Position numbers and translations under genes: made by a program
The notes under the pieces: generated by a model
Told to the model about the DNA's origin: nothing
What the model saw: only the letters and a program-made list of their open reading frames with translations
The model's database searches: none
Part shown: positions 7,104 through 15,580 of the stretch, one piece after another
Layout: every line of letters starts with the position of its first letter
Numbering within the stretch: position 1 is the stretch's first letter
Source: JBCDIQ01 sp039024295
GTDB lineage: Bacteria; Bacteroidota; Bacteroidia; J057
Length of the DNA stretch: 22,585 nucleotides
NCBI GenBank assembly: GCA_039024295.1
Contig: JBCDIQ010000043.1
Span: forward strand, 1-22,585
Direction of reading: 5' to 3'

Positions 7104-8144
7104 CTATCGCCATTTACGCATAAACCTGCTATAGTCAGCCTTCCTGATAATGCCTACGGGGCCTTGGTAAATTCCTCCTGTATAATCTCCATCAAATACC
7201 CGAACAGCCAAAATATTACAGCCACTTTCGTCTAAAACCGCCTTTGGCAATATGTATGCCCGAAATTTTCGATGCACACTGGCAGTAGGACTCTCCCGCC
7301 CCACGAGGTTCATGTCACCCGTTTTTCCCACTAACCGGCCATTGACATAGACCTCATCCCAGTCATCGATCCTGCCCATTACGAGTATGAGCGGTTCTGT
7401 GTATTCGGAAGGTCCCATAAAGAAAAACTTCCTGTACCAGGCAAAGCCATCCAGGTCCTTGTATCCCTGGTTGTCCCAGGCATCAGGCACCATGATGGAG
7501 TGCCACTCGGGCTCATATTCATAAGGAACTGCCCAATTGAGGTTGTCCCCGGGCGCAAATTCCCAAACCCCTTGTAGGTCTCGCACCATCTGCACGGATG
7601 TTTTTCGGGTCATTAACCCAATTCTACCGCCAACTATGCCTCCATTGAGCTGGCTGTCATACACCCTTACTGCAATGACATTCTCTCCATTGTCCCGGAT
7701 TAATTCATCTGGAATGAGGTACCTGCGGGCAGCGTTGTAGGCTGTGTAATAGTGGGGCGGGAATCCTCCGGAGAACCCAAGTAGCTTACCATTTAGGTAT
7801 ACTTCGTCGGCATCGTCTATGTATCCGAGGGAAAGGTACATTTGCGTGCCGATGTGTTGTTTAGGAACTCTAAAGCTGGTGCGGTACCAGGCATATCCGT
7901 TATAGCCATGGAAGCCTTCTTCCTCCCAGGAGGAAGGAACGGCAATCCGCTCCCAGTCATCATCTGGAAAAGTAGGGGATGACCACGCAGGATCATCCCC
8001 AATAGAGAACTTCCACTTACTACTTAAATCCATGATCATTTCCCATTCTCCTGCCCTAACAGGCGATGTCAAGGCAAGGCAAGCCACCAAAAAGGCCCAT
8101 GGCCAGGTAAAGGGAAATGTATATCGTTGCTGGCTCTTCATCAT
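7104..8144 (-). CDS. Exported protein of two tandem GH2/beta-galactosidase-like jelly-roll domains, no catalytic domain
   Basis: A 346-residue protein with an N-terminal signal peptide (hydrophobic residues about 14-30, likely cut near SPVRA). The rest is two copies of a jelly roll like the sugar-binding domain of family 2 glycosidases, residues about 38-185 and 188-346. Each copy has the same skeleton: W-x-F-x-x-GD near the start, a VP-x-(S/A)W turn, G(Y/F)AWYR, an IDD-x-DEVY-NG hairpin, and a final N-(V/I)-(I/L)-AVRV-(Y/F)D with a GGI-x-G ending. No glycosidase catalytic barrel follows, so a ligand-binding or structural role in the periplasm or on the surface is most likely. It lies 57 bases after its paralogue (8202-9326) and is probably co-transcribed with it. 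The start could be either of two adjacent ATGs (8144 or 8141). Confidence 0.82.
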   Translation of the reverse strand: MMKSQQRYTFPFTWPWAFLVACLALTSPVRAGEWEMIMDLSSKWKFSIGDDPAWSSPTFPDDDWERIAVPSSWEEEGFHGYNGYAWYRTSFRVPKQHIGTQMYLSLGYIDDADEVYLNGKLLGFSGGFPPHYYTAYNAARRYLIPDELIRDNGENVIAVRVYDSQLNGGIVGGRIGLMTRKTSVQMVRDLQGVWEFAPGDNLNWAVPYEYEPEWHSIMVPDAWDNQGYKDLDGFAWYRKFFFMGPSEYTEPLILVMGRIDDWDEVYVNGRLVGKTGDMNLVGRESPTASVHRKFRAYILPKAVLDESGCNILAVRVFDGDYTGGIYQGPVGIIRKADYSRFMRKWR

Positions 8145-8201
8145 TTTCTCAGCTTTTCATATAAAAGGAACTCATTTAGAGAAACGGAGGTTACAGATAA
8201 A

Positions 8202-9326
8202 TTATTCCTGGGTACGTTTCCTGCGTTTCCGCCAGTATTTGATATAATTCTTCTGGCTGATGAGTCCGATTGGTCCCTCATAGATGCCGCCATCACCAGC
8301 TAAGTCCTTTACCCGTACTGCCAGCACATTTTTGCCCGGTTCCAGGTGATCTTTTGAAAGGTAATAGCCGCGTTGCTGCATCCATTCCTTTCCATTAAAC
8401 TCCTCATGGTGGTCCTGAAAATCGCCGGTACTGCCCACTAATTCGCCATTCAAAAATACTTGATCCATGTCGTCAATCCGCCCCATGAGTAATACCATTT
8501 TCTCATTGGCCATCGCTGGCGGCAGGTCAAAGGTGGTTCTATACCATGCAATGCCATCATGATCGATGCCCAGGTGATGCTCCCAGAAGGCGGGAACCTG
8601 TATGAGGTCCCAGTTGGTGTCGTTTAAATCTGCCGCTTTCCATCCGGGCTGGTCTCCTGTTCGAAATTTCCATTCTCCCTCAAGCGACAAGTCTGCAATA
8701 GGGACTTCTTTGGCATAAATACCGGGATGCTTGCCGAGCATCCCTCCGTCCCATTGGATGTCGTATACCCTCACCGACAGAACATTTGTTCCCTCGTTCA
8801 ACCAATCATGATTCAGGGCATATTTTCTAATCCTGTCATGTGCTCCCTGGGGATTTGGGGGGAAAGAGCCTGTTTTTCCTATGGGGCGCCCATTCAGGAA
8901 GGTTTCGTTGATGTCATCTATTGTTCCGAGGTGTAAATAGAGGCTCTTGTCTTCAAAATCAGCCAATTTTACTTCGAAACTCACTCGATACCAAGCATAT
9001 CCATCATGTCCTTCATACCCCTGGCGTTCCCAAGGGATTCCCAACTTTATGGGGCTCCAACCATTTTCTTCTACTGCTCGTCCCGCCCAATCTGGATTAT
9101 CGCCGGTTTGAAATTGCCAAGTTTGAGGCAGGGCAAGCAATAACTCATCATTTTCGCGTTCCAGGTAACTTGCTTCCGGGCAATAGGCTTCCACTTCGGA
9201 GATCTGTGGCTCCTGAGGTTCAGGAGGCGAAGGAAAATTATACATCAAAATAAGGAACAAAGAGGAAATCGTAATGCCAATCCAGATGTTGGAATTGGTA
9301 GGAGTAAGTGGCGTGGACATATACAT
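8202..9326 (-). CDS. Membrane-anchored paralogue with two GH2/beta-galactosidase-like jelly-roll domains
   Basis: A 374-residue protein with one N-terminal hydrophobic segment (about 14-30) and no lipobox, so it is either signal-anchored or cleaved after an atypical signal. Two jelly rolls follow a proline/glutamate-rich spacer, at residues about 66-215 and 217-365. They share the family skeleton of the neighbouring 7104-8144 gene: GDNPDWAG, WERQGYEGHDGYAWYR, TIDDINETFLNG, LSVRVYD, then GDQPGW, HDGIAWYR, RIDDMDQVFLNG, LAVRVKD and GGIYEGPIGLI. The C terminus is strongly basic (YWRKRRKR). The pair therefore holds four related domains and looks like a tandem gene duplication. No catalytic residues of glycosidases can be assigned. 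A second ATG at 9320 is an alternative start. Confidence 0.8.
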   Translation of the reverse strand: MYMSTPLTPTNSNIWIGITISSLFLILMYNFPSPPEPQEPQISEVEAYCPEASYLERENDELLLALPQTWQFQTGDNPDWAGRAVEENGWSPIKLGIPWERQGYEGHDGYAWYRVSFEVKLADFEDKSLYLHLGTIDDINETFLNGRPIGKTGSFPPNPQGAHDRIRKYALNHDWLNEGTNVLSVRVYDIQWDGGMLGKHPGIYAKEVPIADLSLEGEWKFRTGDQPGWKAADLNDTNWDLIQVPAFWEHHLGIDHDGIAWYRTTFDLPPAMANEKMVLLMGRIDDMDQVFLNGELVGSTGDFQDHHEEFNGKEWMQQRGYYLSKDHLEPGKNVLAVRVKDLAGDGGIYEGPIGLISQKNYIKYWRKRRKRTQE

Positions 9327-9406
9327 GATGAATTAGCGTTTGTTGAGAAAGTAGAAATAGCCGGAAATATTAAGGAAGTTAACATTTCCAGCTTGCAGGG
9401 GAGAGG

Positions 9407-9892
9407 CTATTTCTTGGGCTTGAACACCAATACTTCTTTTTCATAGTCAATCATCACGCGGTATTTTTTCATTACATCAGAGCCGATGATCCCCTGTACG
9501 GTGTACCCTGTCCTGCGCTTAACAGAGGCCACTACACGGTCCATGTCACAGCTCATGAAATGGGTTTTTATCTGGGTATTGCCAACCATCAGGTTCACTT
9601 TATGAGCGTCTAATAACTCAGTGGTATTTCCTTTAAGATCAATGGCGTGTTGTTCAAAAAGTGGGCTGCTAGTGGTTTTAAACTCGTAAGTAGCCTTGTC
9701 ATTTTTATTGAGCAGGGTAATGCCTGATCCTGTATCAACGATGAAATACGCCTTGGTGCCATTAAGAGAAGCTGCAACGATAGGCTTGCTGGTCAGGTTC
9801 ACAATTTGAACGGGTTCGTAAGTTGCAGAACCGGTGTTGGCAGCCATTAACAGGAAACAAACAATGGGCAGGAGAAATAAGCGCCGAGTCAT
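9407..9892 (-). CDS. Exported retropepsin-like aspartyl protease
   Basis: The ATG at 9892 is chosen because it gives a clean signal peptide (MTRRLFLLPIVCFLLMAANT, cut near GSA-TYEP); the longer frame from 9982 adds 30 residues with no signal-like character. The 161-residue protein has the active-site motif FIVDTGSGITLL (Asp53) and the second conserved block GIIGSDVMKKYRVMIDYEKE. With a single DTG, it would need to dimerise to form the active site, as retroviral proteases do. It probably acts in the periplasm; its substrate is unknown. A hairpin (9939-9958) lies in the leader. It is the first gene of a same-strand run with the two jelly-roll genes, 80 bases upstream of the first. Confidence 0.82.
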   Translation of the reverse strand: MTRRLFLLPIVCFLLMAANTGSATYEPVQIVNLTSKPIVAASLNGTKAYFIVDTGSGITLLNKNDKATYEFKTTSSPLFEQHAIDLKGNTTELLDAHKVNLMVGNTQIKTHFMSCDMDRVVASVKRRTGYTVQGIIGSDVMKKYRVMIDYEKEVLVFKPKK

Positions 9893-9983
9893 GGTATTGA
9901 TATTTAAAAGGTGATGCAGGGTTTTTGAGTTGTCAGTGTTTCCCGCAAAGCGGGGAAAACCGTCGATTATTAATGAACACACT

Positions 9984-9991
9984 CAAACTTA
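9984..9991 (-). promoter_or_regulatory. Possible -7 promoter element for the aspartyl protease gene
   Basis: On the minus strand this reads TAAGTTTG, an exact TAnnTTTG match. It would start the transcript around 9977, giving a leader of about 85 bases that contains the 9939-9958 hairpin, and it supports the ATG at 9892 over the one at 9982. The -33 region has no clear TTG. Confidence 0.4.
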
Positions 9992-10031
9992 CGCCTGTCA
10001 AACCTTACAGATGTCATGGCCCGGTAAACGT

Positions 10032-10062
10032 TTGTAAAAAATTGTCACCAAAAATATCTTTT
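10032..10062 (+). promoter_or_regulatory. Possible promoter of the DUF4412-like gene
   Basis: TTG at 10032-10034, a 20-base spacer, then TATCTTTT at 10055-10062, one base off the TAnnTTTG consensus. The spacing fits Bacteroidota promoters, and the ATG lies about 42 bases downstream at 10104. Confidence 0.45.
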
Positions 10063-10103
10063 CGTCATTTTCGTTAAAAAATCAGCTATATCGGACCTCA
10101 AAG

Positions 10104-10757
10104 ATGAAAATACTCGCATTTATCCCGTTGTTTTTTTGCCTATTGGGTGGTGACCAATCTCCAGATGACACCCCCTTTTTTGAAGGCACGGCTTCCTTTT
10201 CTGTGACCTTAAGTGGTCCCATGGCGGATCAGCTCAAAGTAAATGAGCCCAACAATAAGCTGCTGATACACTTTCGGCAAGGAGATTACATTGTGATGTT
10301 GTCCGGGGGGCGCTATCCCAAAACCTTTATGTACATCAATAAGTACGATATGGAGTTCAGTGTCAATACAGCTCAAAAAAAACTGTATCGTTACTACCCC
10401 GGCAAGGACATGACCAAAAAGCAAAAGCCCCTTATTGCAAAATTCACGGGAAAAACCGCAGAGGTTAAAGGCATAGAATGTCAGGTGTACATGGCCAGGA
10501 ACGAGGAAGTGATATTCTACTATTTTGTAAATGATGCCTACCGGATGGATACTTCTTTTTTTGATAAGAAAAAACAGGCCAAAGCCAGCTTCCTAGTGGA
10601 GGGATTGGATGGCCGCATCCCACTAAAAACGGTCAAAAAGAAGCGAGGCTTAACGGTTGTTACCTCCCTGCAGTCTATCACCCCAAGAGAATTTTCCCCA
10701 GAACAGTTTGCCATTCCCCCTGGATTCAAGGTGGATAAACGAGATTACAGGTACTGA
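10104..10757 (+). CDS. Secreted DUF4412-like protein of unknown function
   Basis: A 217-residue protein starting MKILAFIPLFFCLLGGDQSP, a short signal peptide. The Cys is not followed by a typical lipobox context, so it is more likely soluble than a lipoprotein. The mature part is beta-rich: FFEGTASFSVTLSG, a YIVMLSGG strand, and QKKLYRYYPGKD. It then has the recurring pattern VKGIECQVYMARNEEVIFYYF and a KVDKRDYRY tail. This pattern (a strand-rich domain with a G-x-x-C-x-x-Y turn) is like Bacteroidota DUF4412 proteins, which are exported and have no known function. The family assignment is tentative. It is divergent from the protease gene and followed by a terminator-like hairpin. Confidence 0.68.
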   Translation: MKILAFIPLFFCLLGGDQSPDDTPFFEGTASFSVTLSGPMADQLKVNEPNNKLLIHFRQGDYIVMLSGGRYPKTFMYINKYDMEFSVNTAQKKLYRYYPGKDMTKKQKPLIAKFTGKTAEVKGIECQVYMARNEEVIFYYFVNDAYRMDTSFFDKKKQAKASFLVEGLDGRIPLKTVKKKRGLTVVTSLQSITPREFSPEQFAIPPGFKVDKRDYRY

Positions 10758-10848
10758 TTTACTGGGAAAAGTGCCAGAAAGGGAGATATATGAAAAAAAC
10801 TATAGGTTTGTAAGGAGGATTTGCCATACAATTGTTAATTTTAAGCAG

Positions 10849-10876
10849 AAAACCCACAAGCATTTTCTTGGGTTTT
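10849..10876 (+). terminator. Terminator-like hairpin after the DUF4412-like gene
   Basis: AAAACCCACAAG (10849-10860) pairs with CTTGGGTTTT (10867-10876) across a 6-base loop, with a 2-base bulge on the left arm. The stem ends in TTTT, giving a partial U tract. It separates the DUF4412-like gene from the transglutaminase-like gene that starts at 10918. Confidence 0.65.
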
Positions 10877-10917
10877 ACTACTTGTAATTACAACTATTAT
10901 ATCATTAATCTTCCTCC

Positions 10918-13900
10918 ATGAGACGTACCTTCATTTATTGTTGCATGCTCTTTCTGGGCATGAACTTGGGATGGGCCAATTCTAACCTCCAGCTGGGCTG
11001 GAAATATTTTGCCGAAAACAAACTCAACCAGGCAACATCTGAATTCAAAAAGGCCCTAAGTTCTCCCCAAAAAGCAGAGGCCCTGCTCGGATTGTGCTAC
11101 ATAGAGACTGCCCTATCGCATGATGAGCAGGCTTTTCAGTACTATGCAGAATTTTACAAAGCCTCTGATAATCCTGATCCCTACCTTTATGCCTTATGGA
11201 GTTTGAATGGAGGAGAGATGACGGATGCAAAGTTGGACTTCATTGAGTCAATTGCTAAAACAAGGAAAGGATCTTTACGGGCCTTTAGCCAACAAGCACT
11301 TGGTTCGCATTACAAAATGACCACGAAACTGTCTGATGCCAAAGAGGCCTATGCTAAAACGGGTGCTATTGGAATCTGGCAAATGGTGGGAGACTTTGAA
11401 AATATCTCTGAAAGTGGCTTTGACAAAAGTTTTGGGGCATTGGAGCATCCTGAAAAGAGCCATAAGTTCACCAATAAGCGAGGCGTTGAAGTGGAGTGGT
11501 TTGACCTGAAACAGCCCAGAATGGACAATTGGGTGGACTTTGAATATCACTTTTACACAGACGATGCGATCATTTATGCCCAAAACTGGACAAAAAGCCC
11601 CAATGAGCAGGAAGTTCAGTTCCGATTGGGAACCAGTGGTTCCGCTAAAGTATGGGTAAACGACAAGTTGTTGTTCAGCGAGCCGGAAGAACGGGATAAT
11701 GGGCTTGATACCTACGTGTTTACCGCCAAATTAATGAAGGGGTACAACCGAATCCTGATCCAGATTGGCGCAAGTGAAATATCAAACTCCAACTTTCTGT
11801 TGCGGATTACCGATGATGCAGGAGAAAATATTCAGGGATTAGAGCACACCACCAAGCTCCAGCCTTATCCCAAAAACTATTTCTTCACCAGTAAGCAGGT
11901 GGCTAACCCCAATGAAGTATACCTCAAAAAACAGCTAAAAGAGAACCCGGATAACCTGTTGTACTACCTCGTACTTACCCAGTTTTACCTCCGAAATGAT
12001 TTTACCTATGAGGCAAAAAAACTGCTGAAGCAGGCAAAGAAAAAGTTTCCAGATTGTAGTTATATAACCTATCAATTGATCGAAACTTTTGCGCGGGATG
12101 GAAACAGAACCGGCTTTTCAACTTACCTCGAAGAGCTAAAGGAGAAGGACCCCAACAGCCATTCTGCCTTGATCTTGCTGTTTGACGAAGCAATGGACAT
12201 CAAGGATTATGATAAAGCGGAGGAAATCCTGGGAAAAATAGAGAAGGGTGAGGGTAATTCGCCTTTTGTCATGGAAAAAAAGATTGCCATTGCCTCTGCA
12301 AAAGAAGAAATAGAAGAACTGGTCAGCCTGGTCAATCAGGCTTATGCGAAATATCCAGACAATTACAGCTTTAACCAGTTGAAATATGCGGTTGAAAAGG
12401 AGTTGAGGAAAAATAATACCGCGGCAGCCAAGGTCTGGAAGACCTACCTCAAAAAGCATTATAACTATGATGCAATTCGTACGGTAGCCGTCAATTACCT
12501 GCGTGCTGGAGACGTCTCCAAAGGCATTGACCAGATCGAAAAACTCATTGAGTACAACCCGATCTCTGTAGGAAGTTACAGCCTGTTGTCCAATGTGTAC
12601 TTCAACATTGGAAATTACAACAAAGCTGCGCAGTACAAGAAGGAGTGCATCAGGATAGCCCCTTACATCGGTTCTTATCACGAATCCTTGGCCCGTTCGT
12701 ATGAAGAACGAGGCGAAGATGCCGAAGCGAGAAAATCCTACGAAAAGGCCATTTACTACAATCCCTATGACTATGATGCTAAAGAGGGTTTGCGGGGGTT
12801 GCTGGGCAAAAAAGACATCTTTGAGAACTTCAATACCCCTGATGTGTATGAAATATATAAAAACTCCCCAGATGCATCAGAGTATCCCGAAGACAATAGC
12901 ATTATTCTGTTGGACGAAGTTCAGAATGTGGCCTATGAGAGTGGTGGATATGAGCAAAAAAATATCCTCCTGATTAAGGTATTCAATACCGACGGGGTAG
13001 ACCGTTGGAAAGAATATTCTATCCCGGTTTATAACAACCAGTCTGGTATTGTAGAGCACGTAGAGGTATTGAAAAAGAATGGCAGCAAGCTGGAAGCAGA
13101 GCGTGACGGCAGGTATGTAGTATTCCCTAACCTAGAACCGGGAGACGCCATCCACATTAATTACAAAGTGAAAAACTACTACAGTGGTAAGCTGTCCAAT
13201 CAGTTCTGGGACAAGCATTACTTCACCTATTTTTACCCCATTCAGGTTTCTCGATACAGTTTGATGGTGCCCGAAGGACGTAAGTTTCAGTATAAGGTCC
13301 TGAACGGAGAGTTGGAGCCCAAGAAGACAAATGTTGATGGCTACCAAAGATTTGTGTGGGAGAAAAAAGATGTGCCCAGCATCAAATACGAACCCTACAT
13401 GAGCAGCCTTGCGGATATTGGAATGTCCTTGCACACTTCCTCGTTCGAAAATTGGGATTACATCTCTGAGTGGTATGCAGATATTGCTAAGGCCAAATCC
13501 AAAGTGGATTTCGAAGTCCAGGAAGCAGTAAATGAACTCTTCCCCGAAGAAGAAGATATGTCCGAGCGGGAAGTGGTACAGAAAATTTACGAGTACATCG
13601 TGAATGAAATCCGCTACAGCTCTGTGCCCTTTTTGCAAAGTGGACTTATCCCGCAAAAAGCCAGCCGGGTCATCACCACCAAGCAGGGGGATTGCAAAGA
13701 TGTTTCAAGTTTGTTTGTTGCCATGTGCAAAGCGAAGGGCATCGATGCGAACCTTGTGCTGATCAATACCCGAGATAACGGACTGCAAGATTTATTGCTG
13801 CCGAGTATATCCTTTAACCATTGTATCGCCAAGGTGAACCTGGACAATACCGATTACTTTGTTGAACTGACGGATGACAATTTGCCCTTCGGATCGGGAT

Positions 13901-14640
13901 CTGTAAGTGTTAAAAATGCCTTCTCTCTGGAAATACCGGCGAATACCCTGGAAAAAGTGGAGGCCTCGCTTCTTAACCCTCCTAGCCGAATTCGAAACCA
14001 TGTGATCAGAAACTCTCGGGTAAGCTTTGCAGGGGATGATATCATGGTAGAAAAAAAGTGTCGTCGCTCTGGGGTTTTTGCAAGTGGACTTAGAAATTCT
14101 TACGAAAACGAAGGAAAAGAAACGCAGTTTAAGATGATGCAAGAAGCCGTTACGGGTGTTTACCCATCAGTTAAGCTGAAGTCGGTAGACTTTGATGAGT
14201 CCTTGACCAATAATGCGGATGAGATGACCTATGGATATTCTTATAAAGCGACCTCCGTTTTCACAGAGATAAGTGACCTGAAGATTGTGAAACTTCCCTG
14301 GTCAGATGCGCTTTCGGCACCGGATTTCCTCTCTTTGGATGAACGGAAATATCCCATTGAATTGTGGGACTACACCAGTGCCGAGCTGTACGAGGAAACC
14401 CTCAACATCCAGGTGCCAGCAGGCATGAAAGTATCAGAAGTTCCCCAAGACGAGTCTTATTCGTCTTCGAATGCGACCTACAGCTTATCTTTCAAAATGG
14501 AAGGTGAAGTTCTGAAGGTTGTCCGCCGATTTGAGATCAAAAATGATATTGTCCAGCCGGAAAACTACCAGGAATTCAAGCAGTTTTTTAGCAAACTGGT
14601 CAAAGCTGATGACCGTCGAATCGCCTTCAAGGCCATCTAA
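10918..14640 (+). CDS. Exported TPR - jelly-roll - DUF3857 - transglutaminase-like protein
   Basis: A 1240-residue protein with a signal peptide (residues 1-20, ending GWA). TPR-like helices fill about 25-150 and 340-640, including YNKAAQYKKECIRIAPY and DAEARKSYEKAIYYNPYDY. Between them, about 195-310, lies a beta-sandwich with KVWVNDKLLF and GYNRILIQIG, resembling the jelly rolls of the 7104-9326 genes. DUF3857 spans about 655-820, and the transglutaminase-like domain about 850-1000. Its catalytic triad is readable: Cys926 in QGDCKDVSSLF, His968 in SFNHCIAKV, and Asp986 in VELTDDN. A C-terminal beta domain follows, probably DUF3858. Proteins with this architecture are common in Bacteroidota and presumed periplasmic; the substrate is unknown. 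The active-site residues are intact, so it is likely an active cysteine-type enzyme (transglutaminase or protease). Confidence 0.87.
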   Translation: MRRTFIYCCMLFLGMNLGWANSNLQLGWKYFAENKLNQATSEFKKALSSPQKAEALLGLCYIETALSHDEQAFQYYAEFYKASDNPDPYLYALWSLNGGEMTDAKLDFIESIAKTRKGSLRAFSQQALGSHYKMTTKLSDAKEAYAKTGAIGIWQMVGDFENISESGFDKSFGALEHPEKSHKFTNKRGVEVEWFDLKQPRMDNWVDFEYHFYTDDAIIYAQNWTKSPNEQEVQFRLGTSGSAKVWVNDKLLFSEPEERDNGLDTYVFTAKLMKGYNRILIQIGASEISNSNFLLRITDDAGENIQGLEHTTKLQPYPKNYFFTSKQVANPNEVYLKKQLKENPDNLLYYLVLTQFYLRNDFTYEAKKLLKQAKKKFPDCSYITYQLIETFARDGNRTGFSTYLEELKEKDPNSHSALILLFDEAMDIKDYDKAEEILGKIEKGEGNSPFVMEKKIAIASAKEEIEELVSLVNQAYAKYPDNYSFNQLKYAVEKELRKNNTAAAKVWKTYLKKHYNYDAIRTVAVNYLRAGDVSKGIDQIEKLIEYNPISVGSYSLLSNVYFNIGNYNKAAQYKKECIRIAPYIGSYHESLARSYEERGEDAEARKSYEKAIYYNPYDYDAKEGLRGLLGKKDIFENFNTPDVYEIYKNSPDASEYPEDNSIILLDEVQNVAYESGGYEQKNILLIKVFNTDGVDRWKEYSIPVYNNQSGIVEHVEVLKKNGSKLEAERDGRYVVFPNLEPGDAIHINYKVKNYYSGKLSNQFWDKHYFTYFYPIQVSRYSLMVPEGRKFQYKVLNGELEPKKTNVDGYQRFVWEKKDVPSIKYEPYMSSLADIGMSLHTSSFENWDYISEWYADIAKAKSKVDFEVQEAVNELFPEEEDMSEREVVQKIYEYIVNEIRYSSVPFLQSGLIPQKASRVITTKQGDCKDVSSLFVAMCKAKGIDANLVLINTRDNGLQDLLLPSISFNHCIAKVNLDNTDYFVELTDDNLPFGSGSVSVKNAFSLEIPANTLEKVEASLLNPPSRIRNHVIRNSRVSFAGDDIMVEKKCRRSGVFASGLRNSYENEGKETQFKMMQEAVTGVYPSVKLKSVDFDESLTNNADEMTYGYSYKATSVFTEISDLKIVKLPWSDALSAPDFLSLDERKYPIELWDYTSAELYEETLNIQVPAGMKVSEVPQDESYSSSNATYSLSFKMEGEVLKVVRRFEIKNDIVQPENYQEFKQFFSKLVKADDRRIAFKAI

Positions 14641-14664
14641 TTCATAAAAATGTATCCCAAAATG

Positions 14665-14691
14665 CCTGGAGTACAAGCTCCAGGTTTTTTT
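14665..14691 (+). terminator. Rho-independent terminator after the transglutaminase-like gene
   Basis: CCTGGAG (14665-14671), loop TACAAG, then CTCCAGG (14678-14684), a perfect 7-bp stem followed by seven Ts. It lies 25 bases after the stop and before the DUF547 gene, so the two genes are probably separate transcripts or linked only by read-through. Confidence 0.9.
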
Positions 14692-14745
14692 ATGGGGGTC
14701 ATTTTCCTGACCAATTAATGGTAGATCTGGACCTAATTTCACATC

Positions 14746-15525
14746 ATGAAAAGGACTGCAAAATTGGTTGGGGGGATTCTGATGCTGAGCCTGTTGGCGT
14801 TAGGCTGGCTCTACCAACGGGTTTTTTGGGTGGAGGTACCCGAAGGCCAGTCGGCAGCTCCTGTCCATGAACTCTGGGATACCCTGGTAAAACAGCATGT
14901 TACCCCTGATGGCCAAGTAGATTACCCTGGTTTTGCAGGGGATCGTGAGCGGCTTGAGGCCTACCTAGACCTCTTGGCAATCCAGCCTCCCAATACCACC
15001 ACCTGGTCAGACGCTGAGCAAATGGCGTATTGGATCAACGTCTACAATGCTTTCACGGTCCAAATTGTCCTAGATCATTATCCAGTCGGTAGCATCCGGG
15101 AAATCACCCCTGGAATTCCCTTCATCAATAGCGTTTGGGATGAGCCCTTAATTACCCTGGGCGGGAAATCCTATACGCTAAATAACATTGAGCATGGCAT
15201 ACTACGAACGCAGTTCCAGGATGCCCGCATTCACGCTGTCCTAACCTGTGCTTCCATTTCTTGTCCCAAACTCAGGACAGAAGCATATATTCCAGGTCGC
15301 CTGGATGAACAGCTAGACGTCCAGATGCAGGAGTTTTTACGCAATCCCAATAAAAACCAACCTGACCCAGAAAGCCCTAAGCTTTCCGCTATTTTCAATT
15401 GGTACGGTGGGGACTTTGAAGCAGAAGGGGGATTGATTGTGTTTGTCAACCGATTTTTGGACCAGCAGATTACAGCAGGTGCTCAGGTGGAGTTTTTGGA
15501 ATATGATTGGGGGCTAAATGAGTGA
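14746..15525 (+). CDS. DUF547 domain protein with N-terminal membrane anchor
   Basis: A 259-residue protein with one hydrophobic segment (about residues 7-25) that exports or anchors it. The rest matches DUF547: WDTLVKQHVTPDGQVDYPGF near the start, the hallmark AYWINVYNAFTVQIVLDHYP, then WDEPLITLGGKSYTLNNIEH, and the Cys/His block RIHAVLTCASISCPKL. It ends with an FNWYGGDF block. DUF547 proteins are considered structurally related to transglutaminase/papain-fold proteins, but no reaction is established. The neighbouring DUF3857/transglutaminase-like gene points to the same kind of periplasmic chemistry. It converges with the T9SS-sorted gene 55 bases away, with no terminator seen between them. 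Confidence 0.88.
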   Translation: MKRTAKLVGGILMLSLLALGWLYQRVFWVEVPEGQSAAPVHELWDTLVKQHVTPDGQVDYPGFAGDRERLEAYLDLLAIQPPNTTTWSDAEQMAYWINVYNAFTVQIVLDHYPVGSIREITPGIPFINSVWDEPLITLGGKSYTLNNIEHGILRTQFQDARIHAVLTCASISCPKLRTEAYIPGRLDEQLDVQMQEFLRNPNKNQPDPESPKLSAIFNWYGGDFEAEGGLIVFVNRFLDQQITAGAQVEFLEYDWGLNE

Positions 15526-15580
15526 GAGGGGATACGTTGTTTAAATTTATGGCTGCCTTTATTTCCAAATTTGATGTGCC

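Noticed and set aside
10803..10810. TAGGTTTG as promoter of the transglutaminase-like gene
   Set aside because: It matches the -7 consensus, but no TTG lies at the -33 distance and the terminator-like hairpin at 10849-10876 would fall between it and the gene.
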